A DNA stretch of 35,120 bases. Source: Clostridium aestuarii. Lineage in GTDB: Bacteria; Bacillota; Clostridia; Clostridiales; Clostridiaceae. The position numbers were made by a program, and so were the translations under genes. How positions within the stretch are numbered: position 1 is the stretch's first letter; every line of letters begins with the position of its first letter. The stretch is taken from assembly GCF_026735135.1 (NCBI RefSeq), contig NZ_JAPQER010000012.1, forward strand, positions 1 to 35,120, given 5' to 3'. Below, piece after piece: positions 25,826 to 32,851 of the stretch. Under the pieces are notes generated by a model. The model was not told where the DNA came from, did not search any database, and worked only from the letters and a program-made list of their open reading frames with translations.

Positions 25826-26899
25826 ATGGAGAATGTTTTAGTGCAATTAAAAAATATAAATAAATTGTTTGGCGGTAATAAAGTAATAGATGATGTAAAT
25901 CTTGAAATGAAAAAAGGTGACTTTGTAACATTTTTAGGACCTAGTGGGTGTGGTAAAACGACTCTTTTAAGGATGGTAGCAGGATTTTATGAGCCAGATT
26001 ATGGTGAAATAATTATAAACGGTAGAAATGTTGAAAAGCTTCCTCCATATAAGAGAAATACTCCTATGGTTTTTCAAGAGTATGCATTGTTCCCACATAT
26101 GACTGTTTTTGATAATGTAGCTTATGGACTTACTATACAGAAAGAAAATAAAAAAGTTATCAAAGAAAGAGTAGAAAAAGCATTGGAACTTATGCAATTA
26201 GCTCATTTACAAGATAGATATCCAAATCAAATGTCTGGTGGTCAGCAACAAAGAGTTGCAATAGCGAGAGCATTGGTTATGAATCCAGAAGTTCTTCTTT
26301 TAGATGAGCCTTTAAGTAATCTGGATGCTAAGCTTAGGGAGCAAGTGCGAGTTGAGCTTAGACTAATACAAAAAAAATTGGAACTTACAATGATATATGT
26401 TACACATGATCAACAGGAAGCACTTGCAATGTCAGATATGATTGTAGTTATAAATAAGGGAGTAATTCATCAATGTGGAAGTCCAGCAGATATTTATTTT
26501 AGACCAAAAACAAAATTTGTAGCAGATTTTATTGGAACTACTAATTTTGTGGAAGGATCTGTTAAAAACAAAGAAGGTTCAGAAGTACAAATAGATTATG
26601 TTGGAAATGTATTGAATGTAATAAGTGATGAACCTATTAAAGCTGGGGAAAAAGCGATAATAAGTATTAGACCAGAATCTATAAAAATAAGTAAGGAAGT
26701 TAAAGTAGGAACAAGTATAAATTTAAGAGGTAAAATTAAGCATTCTATGTTCCTTGGGGAAAAAGTTAGATATTTAGTAGTAGATGAATATAATAAAGAA
26801 TGGATTGTGGATAGTTTTGATTCGGGTAGGGAAATTTTAGATGGAGAAGTAATGCTCAATATAGATAAAGACAAACCTCACTTGATTTATGAAAAATAA
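25826..26899 (+). CDS. ABC importer ATPase (FbpC/PotA type)
   Basis: A 357-residue ATP-binding subunit. Walker A is GPSGCGKTT at 38-46, the Q-loop is VFQEYALFPHM, the signature is MSGGQQQRVAIARAL, Walker B is VLLLDEPLSNLD and the H-loop is YVTHDQQEAL. A C-terminal TOBE-like regulatory domain follows (about 240-357). ATG 25826 follows ATAGGAGGAC, 14 nt after the permease. It powers uptake through the preceding permease. The class covers iron, polyamine, phosphonate and sugar-phosphate importers, so it does not decide the substrate. Confidence 0.95.
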   Translation: MENVLVQLKNINKLFGGNKVIDDVNLEMKKGDFVTFLGPSGCGKTTLLRMVAGFYEPDYGEIIINGRNVEKLPPYKRNTPMVFQEYALFPHMTVFDNVAYGLTIQKENKKVIKERVEKALELMQLAHLQDRYPNQMSGGQQQRVAIARALVMNPEVLLLDEPLSNLDAKLREQVRVELRLIQKKLELTMIYVTHDQQEALAMSDMIVVINKGVIHQCGSPADIYFRPKTKFVADFIGTTNFVEGSVKNKEGSEVQIDYVGNVLNVISDEPIKAGEKAIISIRPESIKISKEVKVGTSINLRGKIKHSMFLGEKVRYLVVDEYNKEWIVDSFDSGREILDGEVMLNIDKDKPHLIYEK

Positions 26900-26916
26900 A
26901 ATTAAACATTATATGG

Positions 26917-26946
26917 AAATTGCTCAGATAAATGAGCAGTTTTTTT
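26917..26946 (+). terminator. Terminator of the ABC importer operon
   Basis: A 10-bp stem (26917-26926 with 26933-26942, one G-U pair), GATAAA loop and seven T. The 26 nt at 26921-26946 are identical to the symporter terminator core at 9248-9273. Confidence 0.92.
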
Positions 26947-27027
26947 CTTTTTTGATGAATGAAAACAAAGGTTAATTGTAAAAATACATATGTAAGCAAT
27001 TTTATAATAGAAGAGGAGGAAATAATT

Positions 27028-27234
27028 ATGACTGTAGGAACTCAAATGCAGCAAGCAATTGCAGGAATTCAAAGTGCTGCTGCTACAATGAAGACTTTTG
27101 CTTTAGAAACTGAAGATCAAAAAGCAAAGGAAGACTTTCAACAAATAGCACAAACGCTTGATGGTTCACTTGAAACTTTAAAATGCAGACAACAATATAT
27201 TGAAGAACAAGAACCTCAATATAAACAACAATAA
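27028..27234 (+). CDS. DUF1657-type small protein
   Basis: A 68-residue protein beginning MTVGTQMQQAIAGIQSAAA, with ALETEDQKAKEDF and ending EEQEPQYKQQ. This pattern is that of DUF1657 proteins, small helical proteins found in spore-forming Firmicutes, often near mobile spoVA-type genes. The biochemical role is not known. It has a single Cys (C53 or thereabouts) and no membrane segment. ATG 27028 follows GAGGAGGA; a longer in-frame start at 26959 has no binding site. It stands alone here, between two terminators, without spoVA neighbours. The main value of the call is as a hint that the organism forms spores. Confidence 0.85.
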   Translation: MTVGTQMQQAIAGIQSAAATMKTFALETEDQKAKEDFQQIAQTLDGSLETLKCRQQYIEEQEPQYKQQ

Positions 27235-27268
27235 TTTTTAAGAATAAAACTATTTACAAAGTTAATAT

Positions 27269-27310
27269 AAAAAGCTTCCATTATATATGTATATATGATG
27301 GAAGCTTTTT
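27269..27310. terminator. Bidirectional terminator between convergent genes
   Basis: A 13-bp stem (27269-27281 with 27298-27310) flanks an internal AT-alternating loop that can pair further. Five A start the left arm and five T end the right arm, so it can serve both the DUF1657 gene (+) and the AEC transporter gene (-). Confidence 0.88.
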
Positions 27311-27327
27311 AGTATATTCAACATAAA

Positions 27328-28263
27328 TTATATTAGAAATACGAATATAATATAAATAGTAATACTTACTATTGTATTTAATACAACTGCATTGTTTGAA
27401 AGTTCTGTAATTTCTTTTGTACTATATTCTCCTACAAAAATAGGCAATGAAAATGGGAATGGTAAAATTAAAAATGTGAAATATGCATAATTAAATAAAT
27501 CATCTGCTGGAATTATAGAATCTATAAACAGATATTTAAAAGTATATCCTACAGTAAAAATAACCAACATTCTTATAAGTATAAATTTAATACTTTGTTT
27601 CATATATTTCTTTTTAAGTTTTAAACCGAAGCCAATAATTATTAATATCAATGGTGTTGCTAAATTTGCTAAATATTTCATTGTAGTATAAATGCCCTTT
27701 AAAAACATATTATTGTGAAACCATACTGTTCCTCCAATAATATTAAAAGTAATCCCAAAAATGATGCTTAATATTATAGGTGATTTAATTATTCCCTTTA
27801 TTATATCTAATGAGAATTTTTCATTTTTAAATTTTATTCTTAAAATATTAAAAAATACAATCCATATAAAAAGTTCATGTCCAACTCCTAGTACAGATAT
27901 TTTTTCTAAATTTTCTGCACCAAAAACAGTTTCGTATAAAGGTATTCCTAATAAACCAAAGCAAAATCCTGTTGTTATAAAAGGGGTTAATGGATGTGAT
28001 ATAAAACTTATTTTATTTAAAATAGCTCCTATAAAATAAAAAACTAATAATAAAATAAAAATAATAACTATAATCAAAAAATAATCTTTTTTAAATTTCA
28101 TATTAATGAAAGTTATAAATAATACGCAGGGAAGAAATGCATTTATAACTAATTTTTTTATTTCATTTACAGTGCTTTGTTTAAGAAGTTCTTTGTATTG
28201 TATAACATATCCAAAGAAAATTAATAAAATTATAGGGATTACTTTTGAAATTATTTCGTTCAT
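27328..28263 (-). CDS. AEC-family transporter (auxin efflux carrier fold)
   Basis: A 311-residue membrane protein with about ten hydrophobic segments, matching the AEC family (PF03547 type) in length and layout. The N-terminal IPIILLIFFGYVIQYKELL, the NAFLPCVLFITFINM break and the C-terminal half with LATPLILIIIGFGLKLK and FPFSLPIFVGEY are typical. Bacterial members export or exchange organic acids such as malate. The start is the ATG whose complement ends at 28263, with AAGAAGG upstream. It is the only minus-strand gene in the window and forms its own unit. Its substrate is unknown; an organic-acid product would suit the fermentative context. Confidence 0.88.
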   Translation of the reverse strand: MNEIISKVIPIILLIFFGYVIQYKELLKQSTVNEIKKLVINAFLPCVLFITFINMKFKKDYFLIIVIIFILLLVFYFIGAILNKISFISHPLTPFITTGFCFGLLGIPLYETVFGAENLEKISVLGVGHELFIWIVFFNILRIKFKNEKFSLDIIKGIIKSPIILSIIFGITFNIIGGTVWFHNNMFLKGIYTTMKYLANLATPLILIIIGFGLKLKKKYMKQSIKFILIRMLVIFTVGYTFKYLFIDSIIPADDLFNYAYFTFLILPFPFSLPIFVGEYSTKEITELSNNAVVLNTIVSITIYIIFVFLI

Positions 28264-28353
28264 AGTAGTGAATTACCTTCTTTCTTATGTTTTGCAATAC
28301 TACAATAATACCATAAATATTGTTATGAAGTTAGTAGAGTTAAATTGATATCC

Positions 28354-28393
28354 ACAGTAGATTATGTAACATAAAATAATCTACTGTTTTTTT
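28354..28393 (+). terminator. Plus-strand terminator with no plus-strand gene before it
   Basis: A perfect 12-bp stem (28354-28365 with 28376-28387) with a 10-nt loop runs into seven T (28387-28393). Upstream on this strand is only the antisense of the AEC gene. It may stop antisense or read-through RNA and insulate the lactate operon. Confidence 0.85.
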
Positions 28394-28444
28394 ATATCTA
28401 AAATTAAAAGATAAATTCTGAATTTTGAAAAAAAATGAATAAAT

Positions 28445-28552
28445 TTGAATATATATACTATAGTTGAATTATTTTTTACAGCAATACAAGTCAATTTGAT
28501 TGTATTTTATTTAAAGTTAAATCGTATTAAAATAAAATTAACAACACGGTTT
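28445..28552 (+). repeat. 108-bp direct repeat, copy 1 (before lctP2)
   Basis: It aligns without gaps to 30442-30549, with about 94 of 108 positions identical by eye. A dyad AATACAA-N10-TTGTATT (28483-28506) is fully kept in both copies, as is the end ATTAACAACA-GGTTT apart from one base. It is probably a shared control region for lctP2 and pct. Confidence 0.85.
28483..28506. promoter_or_regulatory. Conserved dyad AATACAA-N10-TTGTATT, copy 1
   Basis: The two 7-bp arms are inverted and identical in both copies of the 108-bp repeat, while the middle ten bases differ at two positions. That pattern suits a dimeric regulator's operator; a bulged RNA hairpin is the alternative. Confidence 0.5.
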
Positions 28553-28576
28553 AATGATTTGATTTGAAAAGGATTA

Positions 28577-28604
28577 CAAATAACAAATAACAAATAACAA
28601 ATAA
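28577..28604 (+). repeat. 7-bp tandem repeat, four units
   Basis: CAAATAA is repeated four times with no change, directly before a GGAGGA ribosome binding site. Simple repeats like this can change length by slippage. Confidence 0.9.
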
Positions 28605-28635
28605 GGAGGATAGAAATATGAAACCTATAGTTTAG
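28605..28635 (+). pseudogene. Leader peptide MKPIV or truncated start of a vocA-like gene
   Basis: GGAGGATAGAAAT is followed by ATG AAA CCT ATA GTT TAG, a five-residue frame with a strong binding site. The string ATGAAACCTAT and the AGGAGGATA before it match the start of the VOC gene at 32303. It could be the decayed 5' end of a second VOC gene left by rearrangement, or a short leader before lctP2. The match is short, so either reading is tentative. Confidence 0.4.
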
Positions 28636-28668
28636 AAATTGATTATATTTTTATTAAAAATAAAAAAT

Positions 28669-28702
28669 GCAAGGCTTGAAAAACATTAAAAATATGCCTT
28701 GC
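28669..28702 (+). other. Hairpin in the lctP2 leader
   Basis: GCAAGGC (28669-28675) pairs with GCCTTGC (28696-28702) around a 20-nt A-rich loop, ending about 8 nt before the GAAGAGGTG binding site of lctP2. It could act as an attenuator or influence translation. Confidence 0.5.
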
Positions 28703-28723
28703 CTATTTTGAAGAGGTGAATTT

Positions 28724-30382
28724 ATGGGATTAGCAATAATAGCTTTAATACCTATTATTTTTGTAGGTGTACTAATGATAGGATTTAACTGGCCATCAAC
28801 AAAGGCGATGCCAGTAGGATTTGTTTTTGCAGGTGTATTAGCAACTATATTTTGGAAAATGCCAACTAAATGGATAGCAGCAGCTACCATTAGTGGAGCA
28901 ATTAATACTGTAGATATATTAATAATAGTATATGGTGCTTTATTAATATTACAGATAATGAGAAAGAGCGGAGGCGTTGATGGAATAGCTCAATCAATGG
29001 CAACTGTATCTACTGATAGAAGAGTTCAAGTTATTGTAATCGGTTTCTTGATGGGAGCTTTCTTTGAAGGAGCAGCAGGATTTGGTACTCCAGCAGCAGT
29101 AGCAGCACCGTTATTGGTAGGATTAGGTTTTCCACCATTAGTAGCAGCAATGGTGGCACTGATTGGTAATAGTACACCAGTTGTTTTTGGAGCAGTAGGA
29201 ACAACTATAAATGGTGGATTTGCTAGTTTGGAATCTATGGTTAAAGTTATAGGATATACAGGAGAATTTCAAACATTATTAACAAGCATAGGTGGATTTG
29301 CAACTATTGCACAATTTATTGTAGGGTCTCTTATTCCGTTAATCATGGTTTGCACTATGACTTTAATAGTAGATAAAAGTATAAAAAAAGGATTAGAGGT
29401 ATGGCCACTAGCATTATTTGGTGGACTAATATTCACAATACCTCAGGCAATAATTGCAAACATTGTTGGCCCAGAGATTCCATCATTGCTAGGAGCACTA
29501 ATTGCAATACCAATATTTGTTTCAGCAATAAAAAAAGGACTATTTATACCAAAAAATGAATGGGACTTTAATCCTGTTGAAGAATGGGAAGAAGACTGGC
29601 AAGGAGAAGTTGCAGCGAGTTCTAGTAAAGAAGATAATGAACAAGCTATGAGTGCTGGTAAAGCGTGGGCACCATATATATTAATAGGTATATTATTACT
29701 ATTAGGACGTTTAAAATGGATTGGACTTACACCTATTCTTAAGTCATGGGATATAACTTGGCACAATATTCTTGGAACATCAATAAGTAGGGGGATTACA
29801 CCACTATATAATCCAGGAATTATTCCTTTTATGTTGGTAGCATTAATAATTCCATTTATGCATGGACTTGATACAAAAGAAGCTTTTAAAGCTTGGGGAG
29901 AAACTTTGAAACAGATTAAATCAGCAGCAATAGCACTATTCTTTGCTTTAGGAATGACTTATATATTAATGAATTCAGGTGCTGCTACTGGTACAGACTC
30001 AATGCTTATAGTTATGGCTAAAACAGCAGCAGGATTAGCTGGCGGTGGGTGGTATATAATAGCACCAATTGTAGGAGCATTAGGATCATTTATTTCAGGT
30101 AGTGCTACAGTTTCAAATATTATGTTTGGCGGATTACAATTAAGTGCAGCTAAAGCAATTGGGCTTCCCGTTACACCTATACTTGGGTTGCAAGCAGTAG
30201 GAGCAGCAGCAGGAAATATGATTTGTGTACATAATGTTGTTGCTGTATTAACAACGGTTGGATTAATAGGTAAAGAAGGAAAAATATTAAAAAATAATAT
30301 AAAAATTGCATTAGGTTATTGCGTATTAACGGGAATTTTTGCAATTATTATTGTTAAGATTTTTGTTCCTAATATATTTTAG
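28724..30382 (+). CDS. lctP: L-lactate permease, LctP family (copy 2)
   Basis: A 552-residue lactate permease, duplicate of the protein at 565-2208. It keeps the family-typical Gly at residue 111 ([16 protein letters not shown]). The largest difference from copy 1 is the cytoplasmic loop at about 285-310, which here is longer and more acidic (EEWEEDWQGE). ATG 28724 follows GAAGAGGTGA. It heads the lactate-to-acryloyl-CoA gene set (pct, VOC, activator, dehydratase). The control region before it contains copy 1 of the 108-bp repeat that also precedes pct, so the permease and the pathway genes probably respond together. Lactate import with protons is the expected role. Confidence 0.94.
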   Translation: MGLAIIALIPIIFVGVLMIGFNWPSTKAMPVGFVFAGVLATIFWKMPTKWIAAATISGAINTVDILIIVYGALLILQIMRKSGGVDGIAQSMATVSTDRRVQVIVIGFLMGAFFEGAAGFGTPAAVAAPLLVGLGFPPLVAAMVALIGNSTPVVFGAVGTTINGGFASLESMVKVIGYTGEFQTLLTSIGGFATIAQFIVGSLIPLIMVCTMTLIVDKSIKKGLEVWPLALFGGLIFTIPQAIIANIVGPEIPSLLGALIAIPIFVSAIKKGLFIPKNEWDFNPVEEWEEDWQGEVAASSSKEDNEQAMSAGKAWAPYILIGILLLLGRLKWIGLTPILKSWDITWHNILGTSISRGITPLYNPGIIPFMLVALIIPFMHGLDTKEAFKAWGETLKQIKSAAIALFFALGMTYILMNSGAATGTDSMLIVMAKTAAGLAGGGWYIIAPIVGALGSFISGSATVSNIMFGGLQLSAAKAIGLPVTPILGLQAVGAAAGNMICVHNVVAVLTTVGLIGKEGKILKNNIKIALGYCVLTGIFAIIIVKIFVPNIF

Positions 30383-30393
30383 AACAATATGAA

Positions 30394-30447
30394 TTCAAAG
30401 TTGACTAATGATTTTTCAACTTTGAAAAATCATTAGTCAACTTGAAT
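30394..30447 (+). other. Very stable stem-loop between lctP2 and pct
   Basis: A perfect 19-bp stem (30398-30416 with 30425-30443) has an 8-nt loop, and more pairs outside it are possible after one bulged A. No T-run follows. Its right arm merges with the start of the second 108-bp repeat. It may terminate weakly, or protect the lctP2 mRNA. Confidence 0.75.
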
Positions 30448-30549
30448 ATATATCTTATAGTTGAATTATTCTTTCCAGCAATACAAGTCAAATAGATTGT
30501 ATTTTATTTCAATCCAAGACGTATTAAAATGAAATTAACAACATGGTTT
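30442..30549 (+). repeat. 108-bp direct repeat, copy 2 (before pct)
   Basis: Gap-free match to 28445-28552 with about 14 differences. It includes the same AATACAA-N10-TTGTATT dyad at 30480-30503. The copy lies about 100 bp before the pct start, about 170 bp closer to its gene than copy 1 is to lctP2. Confidence 0.85.
30480..30503. promoter_or_regulatory. Conserved dyad AATACAA-N10-TTGTATT, copy 2
   Basis: Same arms and spacing as at 28483-28506, inside the second 108-bp repeat. It is a candidate operator shared by lctP2 and pct. Confidence 0.5.
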
Positions 30550-30651
30550 GAGATTTGAACTGTGTACATACTTTGTTCTTAAACAATAAAAATCTATTCA
30601 GATTTAAATAAATCATTCAAAAAAATGAATTATGGTTAAGGGGGAAGAACA

Positions 30652-32208
30652 TTGAAAAAAGTTAAAATATTAACAGCTGAGGAAGCAGCTAATTTAGTTA
30701 ATGACGGTGATACACTTACAACAAGTGGATTTGTTGGTAGTTGTTGTCCTGAAGCACTTAGTAAAGCAATAGAAAAAAGATTTTTAGAAACTGGTTCTCC
30801 TAAAAATATAACTCTTTTTTATGCATCATCCCAAGGTAATAGAGATGGCAAAACTGGTGGAGATCACTATGCTCATAAAGGAATGATTAAAAGAGTCATA
30901 GCAGGTCATTATGCTACTGCTCCAAAATTAGGTGAAATGTGTCTTAATAATGAATGTGAAGGATATAACTTACCACAAGGAGCTTTACTATATTTACTTA
31001 GAGATATTGCTGGTCATAGAGTTGGTACAATCACACATGTTGGATTAGATACTTTTGTTGATCCAAGAAATGGTGGTGGAAAAATAAATGATATCACTAA
31101 GGAAGATTTAGTAGAAGTTATAAAAATAGGTAATGAAGAAAAACTTTTATATAAAGCATTTCCTATCAATGTTGCATTTATAAGAGCAACTTATGCAGAT
31201 GAATATGGGAATATAACTTTTGAAAAAGAAGTAACACCTCTTGAAGGTACATCTACAGCACAGGCTGTCAAAAACTGTGGCGGTAAAGTAATTATTCAAG
31301 TTGAAAAAGTAGTTAAAGGTGGAACACTAGATGCCAGATTGGTAAAGATACCTGGAATTTATGTTGATGCTGTTGTGGTAGCTAATAAAGAAGACCATCT
31401 ACAAAGTTTTGGAAAGGATTACAAAGCTGAAATTTATGGTGGTATAAGAGTACCTGTTGGTAATGCAGAAATTACTCCATTAACTGCTAAAAAAATTATT
31501 GGTAGAAGAGCAGCTATGGAATTGACAGAGGATACAGCTGTTAATTTAGGAGTAGGAGCACCAGAATATGTTGCTCAAGTTGCAAATGAAGAGGGAATTG
31601 GAGATTATATGACATTAACTGTTGAGTCAGGTCCAATAGGTGGTATCCCTCAAGGTGGAGCTAGATTTGGATCAAGTGTAAATCCTGATGCACTTATTGA
31701 TCAACCTTATCAGTTTGATTTTTATGATGGCGGTGGCCTTGATATGGCATTCTTAGGACTAGCACAATGTGATGAAAAAGGTAACATTAATGTTAGTAAA
31801 TTTGGTCCTAAAATTGCAGGATGTGGTGGATTTATTAATATTACACAAAATGCAGGTAAAGTATTTTTCTGTGGTACCTTTACAGCTGGTGGTTTAAAGA
31901 CAAAAGCTGTAAATGGCAAGTTAGTAATAGAACAAGAAGGTAAAAGTACTAAATTCATAAAACAAGTTGAACAAGTTACGTTTAGTGGAAGATATGCAAA
32001 TAAAAAGAAACAACCTATATTATATATAACAGAAAGAGCTGTATTTGAATTAAGACAAGATGGAGTTTATTTAATAGAAGTTGCTCCAGGAATTGATATT
32101 CAAACACAAGTTATTGATTTAATGGATTTTGTTCCTAAGATGGATAAAAAAGTTAAGATTATGGATGAAAGAATATTTAGAGAAGAAAAAATGGGTTTAA
32201 AAAAATGA
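30652..32208 (+). CDS. pct: Propionate CoA-transferase
   Basis: A 518-residue family I CoA-transferase matching the propionate CoA-transferase of the acrylate pathway in length and in many blocks (ITAEEAANLV-like start, TSGFVG, GSPKNITLFYASSQGNRDG, PRNGGGKINDITKEDLVE, ITQNAGKVFFCGTFTAGGLK). It moves CoA from propionyl- or acetyl-CoA to lactate. The catalytic Glu that forms the CoA thioester is E325 in VESGPIGGIP. The start is TTG 30652 behind AAGGGGGAAG, seven bases away; no ATG is better placed. It follows lctP2 and precedes the VOC gene. A general short-chain CoA-transferase is the alternative, but the dehydratase context argues for lactate. Confidence 0.93.
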   Translation: MKKVKILTAEEAANLVNDGDTLTTSGFVGSCCPEALSKAIEKRFLETGSPKNITLFYASSQGNRDGKTGGDHYAHKGMIKRVIAGHYATAPKLGEMCLNNECEGYNLPQGALLYLLRDIAGHRVGTITHVGLDTFVDPRNGGGKINDITKEDLVEVIKIGNEEKLLYKAFPINVAFIRATYADEYGNITFEKEVTPLEGTSTAQAVKNCGGKVIIQVEKVVKGGTLDARLVKIPGIYVDAVVVANKEDHLQSFGKDYKAEIYGGIRVPVGNAEITPLTAKKIIGRRAAMELTEDTAVNLGVGAPEYVAQVANEEGIGDYMTLTVESGPIGGIPQGGARFGSSVNPDALIDQPYQFDFYDGGGLDMAFLGLAQCDEKGNINVSKFGPKIAGCGGFINITQNAGKVFFCGTFTAGGLKTKAVNGKLVIEQEGKSTKFIKQVEQVTFSGRYANKKKQPILYITERAVFELRQDGVYLIEVAPGIDIQTQVIDLMDFVPKMDKKVKIMDERIFREEKMGLKK

Positions 32209-32302
32209 TAAATAATAAAATCTAATTATTTTTTAGTATTTTAAATAAATTTTATAAAAATAAATAAAAATTAAAAAATGAAAATTTAGGAGGATAAAAA
32301 TT

Positions 32303-32728
32303 ATGAAACCTATGAGAATGCACCACGTTGGTATTGTACTTCCTACAATGGAAGCTGCTCACAAATTTTTAGAAACATTTGGGTTAGAAACTGATTATGA
32401 AGGATATGTTGAAGCATATAAAGCAGATTTAATATTTACAAAATACACTGAAAATGAAAGTCCTATAGAATTAATCATTCCAAAAGATGGAAGCGTTCTT
32501 AAAGACTTCAACAAAGGAAAAGGCGGTATTGCACATATTGCTTATGAAGTTGAGGATATTGAAGCTGTACGTAAAGATTTTGAAAGCAAAGGAATGAAAA
32601 TGCTTGAAGGAAGTGCAGTACCAGGAACAAGTGATATTATAGTTAACTTCTTAAGACCAAAATATGGACAGGGAATACTTGTTGAATATGTACAAACTGT
32701 TGGACCAATCGAAAGAAAGATAGGTTAA
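32303..32728 (+). CDS. VOC-family, methylmalonyl-CoA-epimerase-like protein
   Basis: A 141-residue glyoxalase/VOC-fold protein with two beta-alpha-beta-beta-beta modules. Likely metal ligands in the epimerase pattern are H8 (MHHVGIVLP), E56 (SPIELIIP), H78 (GIAHIAYEVEDIE) and E128 (ILVEYVQ). These match the positions used by methylmalonyl-CoA epimerase. It sits between pct and the dehydratase activator, and no methylmalonyl-CoA mutase is nearby. An acyl-CoA 2-epimerase acting on lactoyl-CoA (S to R) would be useful here, because the dehydratase takes only the R form; this is inference. ATG 32303 follows TTAGGAGGAT. Lyase or resistance roles in the same superfamily are alternatives. Confidence 0.85.
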   Translation: MKPMRMHHVGIVLPTMEAAHKFLETFGLETDYEGYVEAYKADLIFTKYTENESPIELIIPKDGSVLKDFNKGKGGIAHIAYEVEDIEAVRKDFESKGMKMLEGSAVPGTSDIIVNFLRPKYGQGILVEYVQTVGPIERKIG

Positions 32729-32754
32729 TCGAAAGTAGTTATTTTAAGTGTTTA

Positions 32755-32800
32755 TAGAAAACTAATTATTGATTTTAAAAATTTGATAATTAGTTTTCTA
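32755..32800 (+). other. Intra-operon stem-loop between the VOC gene and lcdC
   Basis: A perfect 15-bp AT-rich stem (32755-32769 with 32786-32800) with a 16-nt loop, 27 nt after the VOC stop and 52 nt before lcdC. There is no T-run, so processing or mRNA protection is more likely than full termination. Confidence 0.7.
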
Positions 32801-32851
32801 ATAACAATGAAGACGTAAGAAAAATTATTTGTTAAGTAAGGAGAAGATGCG

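Larger units (their letters stand above)
28264..28723. other. 460-bp gap before lctP2
   Basis: It holds the AEC gene start region (minus), an isolated plus-strand terminator (28354-28393), copy 1 of a 108-bp repeat (28445-28552), a four-unit 7-bp tandem repeat (28577-28604), a six-codon leader-like frame (28618-28635) and a hairpin (28669-28702). No ordinary gene is present. Confidence 0.75.

Noticed and set aside
28106..28348. Plus-strand 80-residue frame ending near the isolated terminator
   Set aside because: It is antisense to the start of the AEC transporter, lacks a binding site and shows no protein-like features.
28445..30549. The 108-bp repeats as ends of a mobile element carrying lctP2
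   Set aside because: They are direct, not inverted; there is no transposase or target duplication between or beside them, and lctP2 fits the operon.
30573..30586. TTGTTCTTAAACAA before pct as a Rex site
   Set aside because: The arms are only five bases with four between; Rex sites have seven-base arms with four between. It may be a chance inverted repeat.
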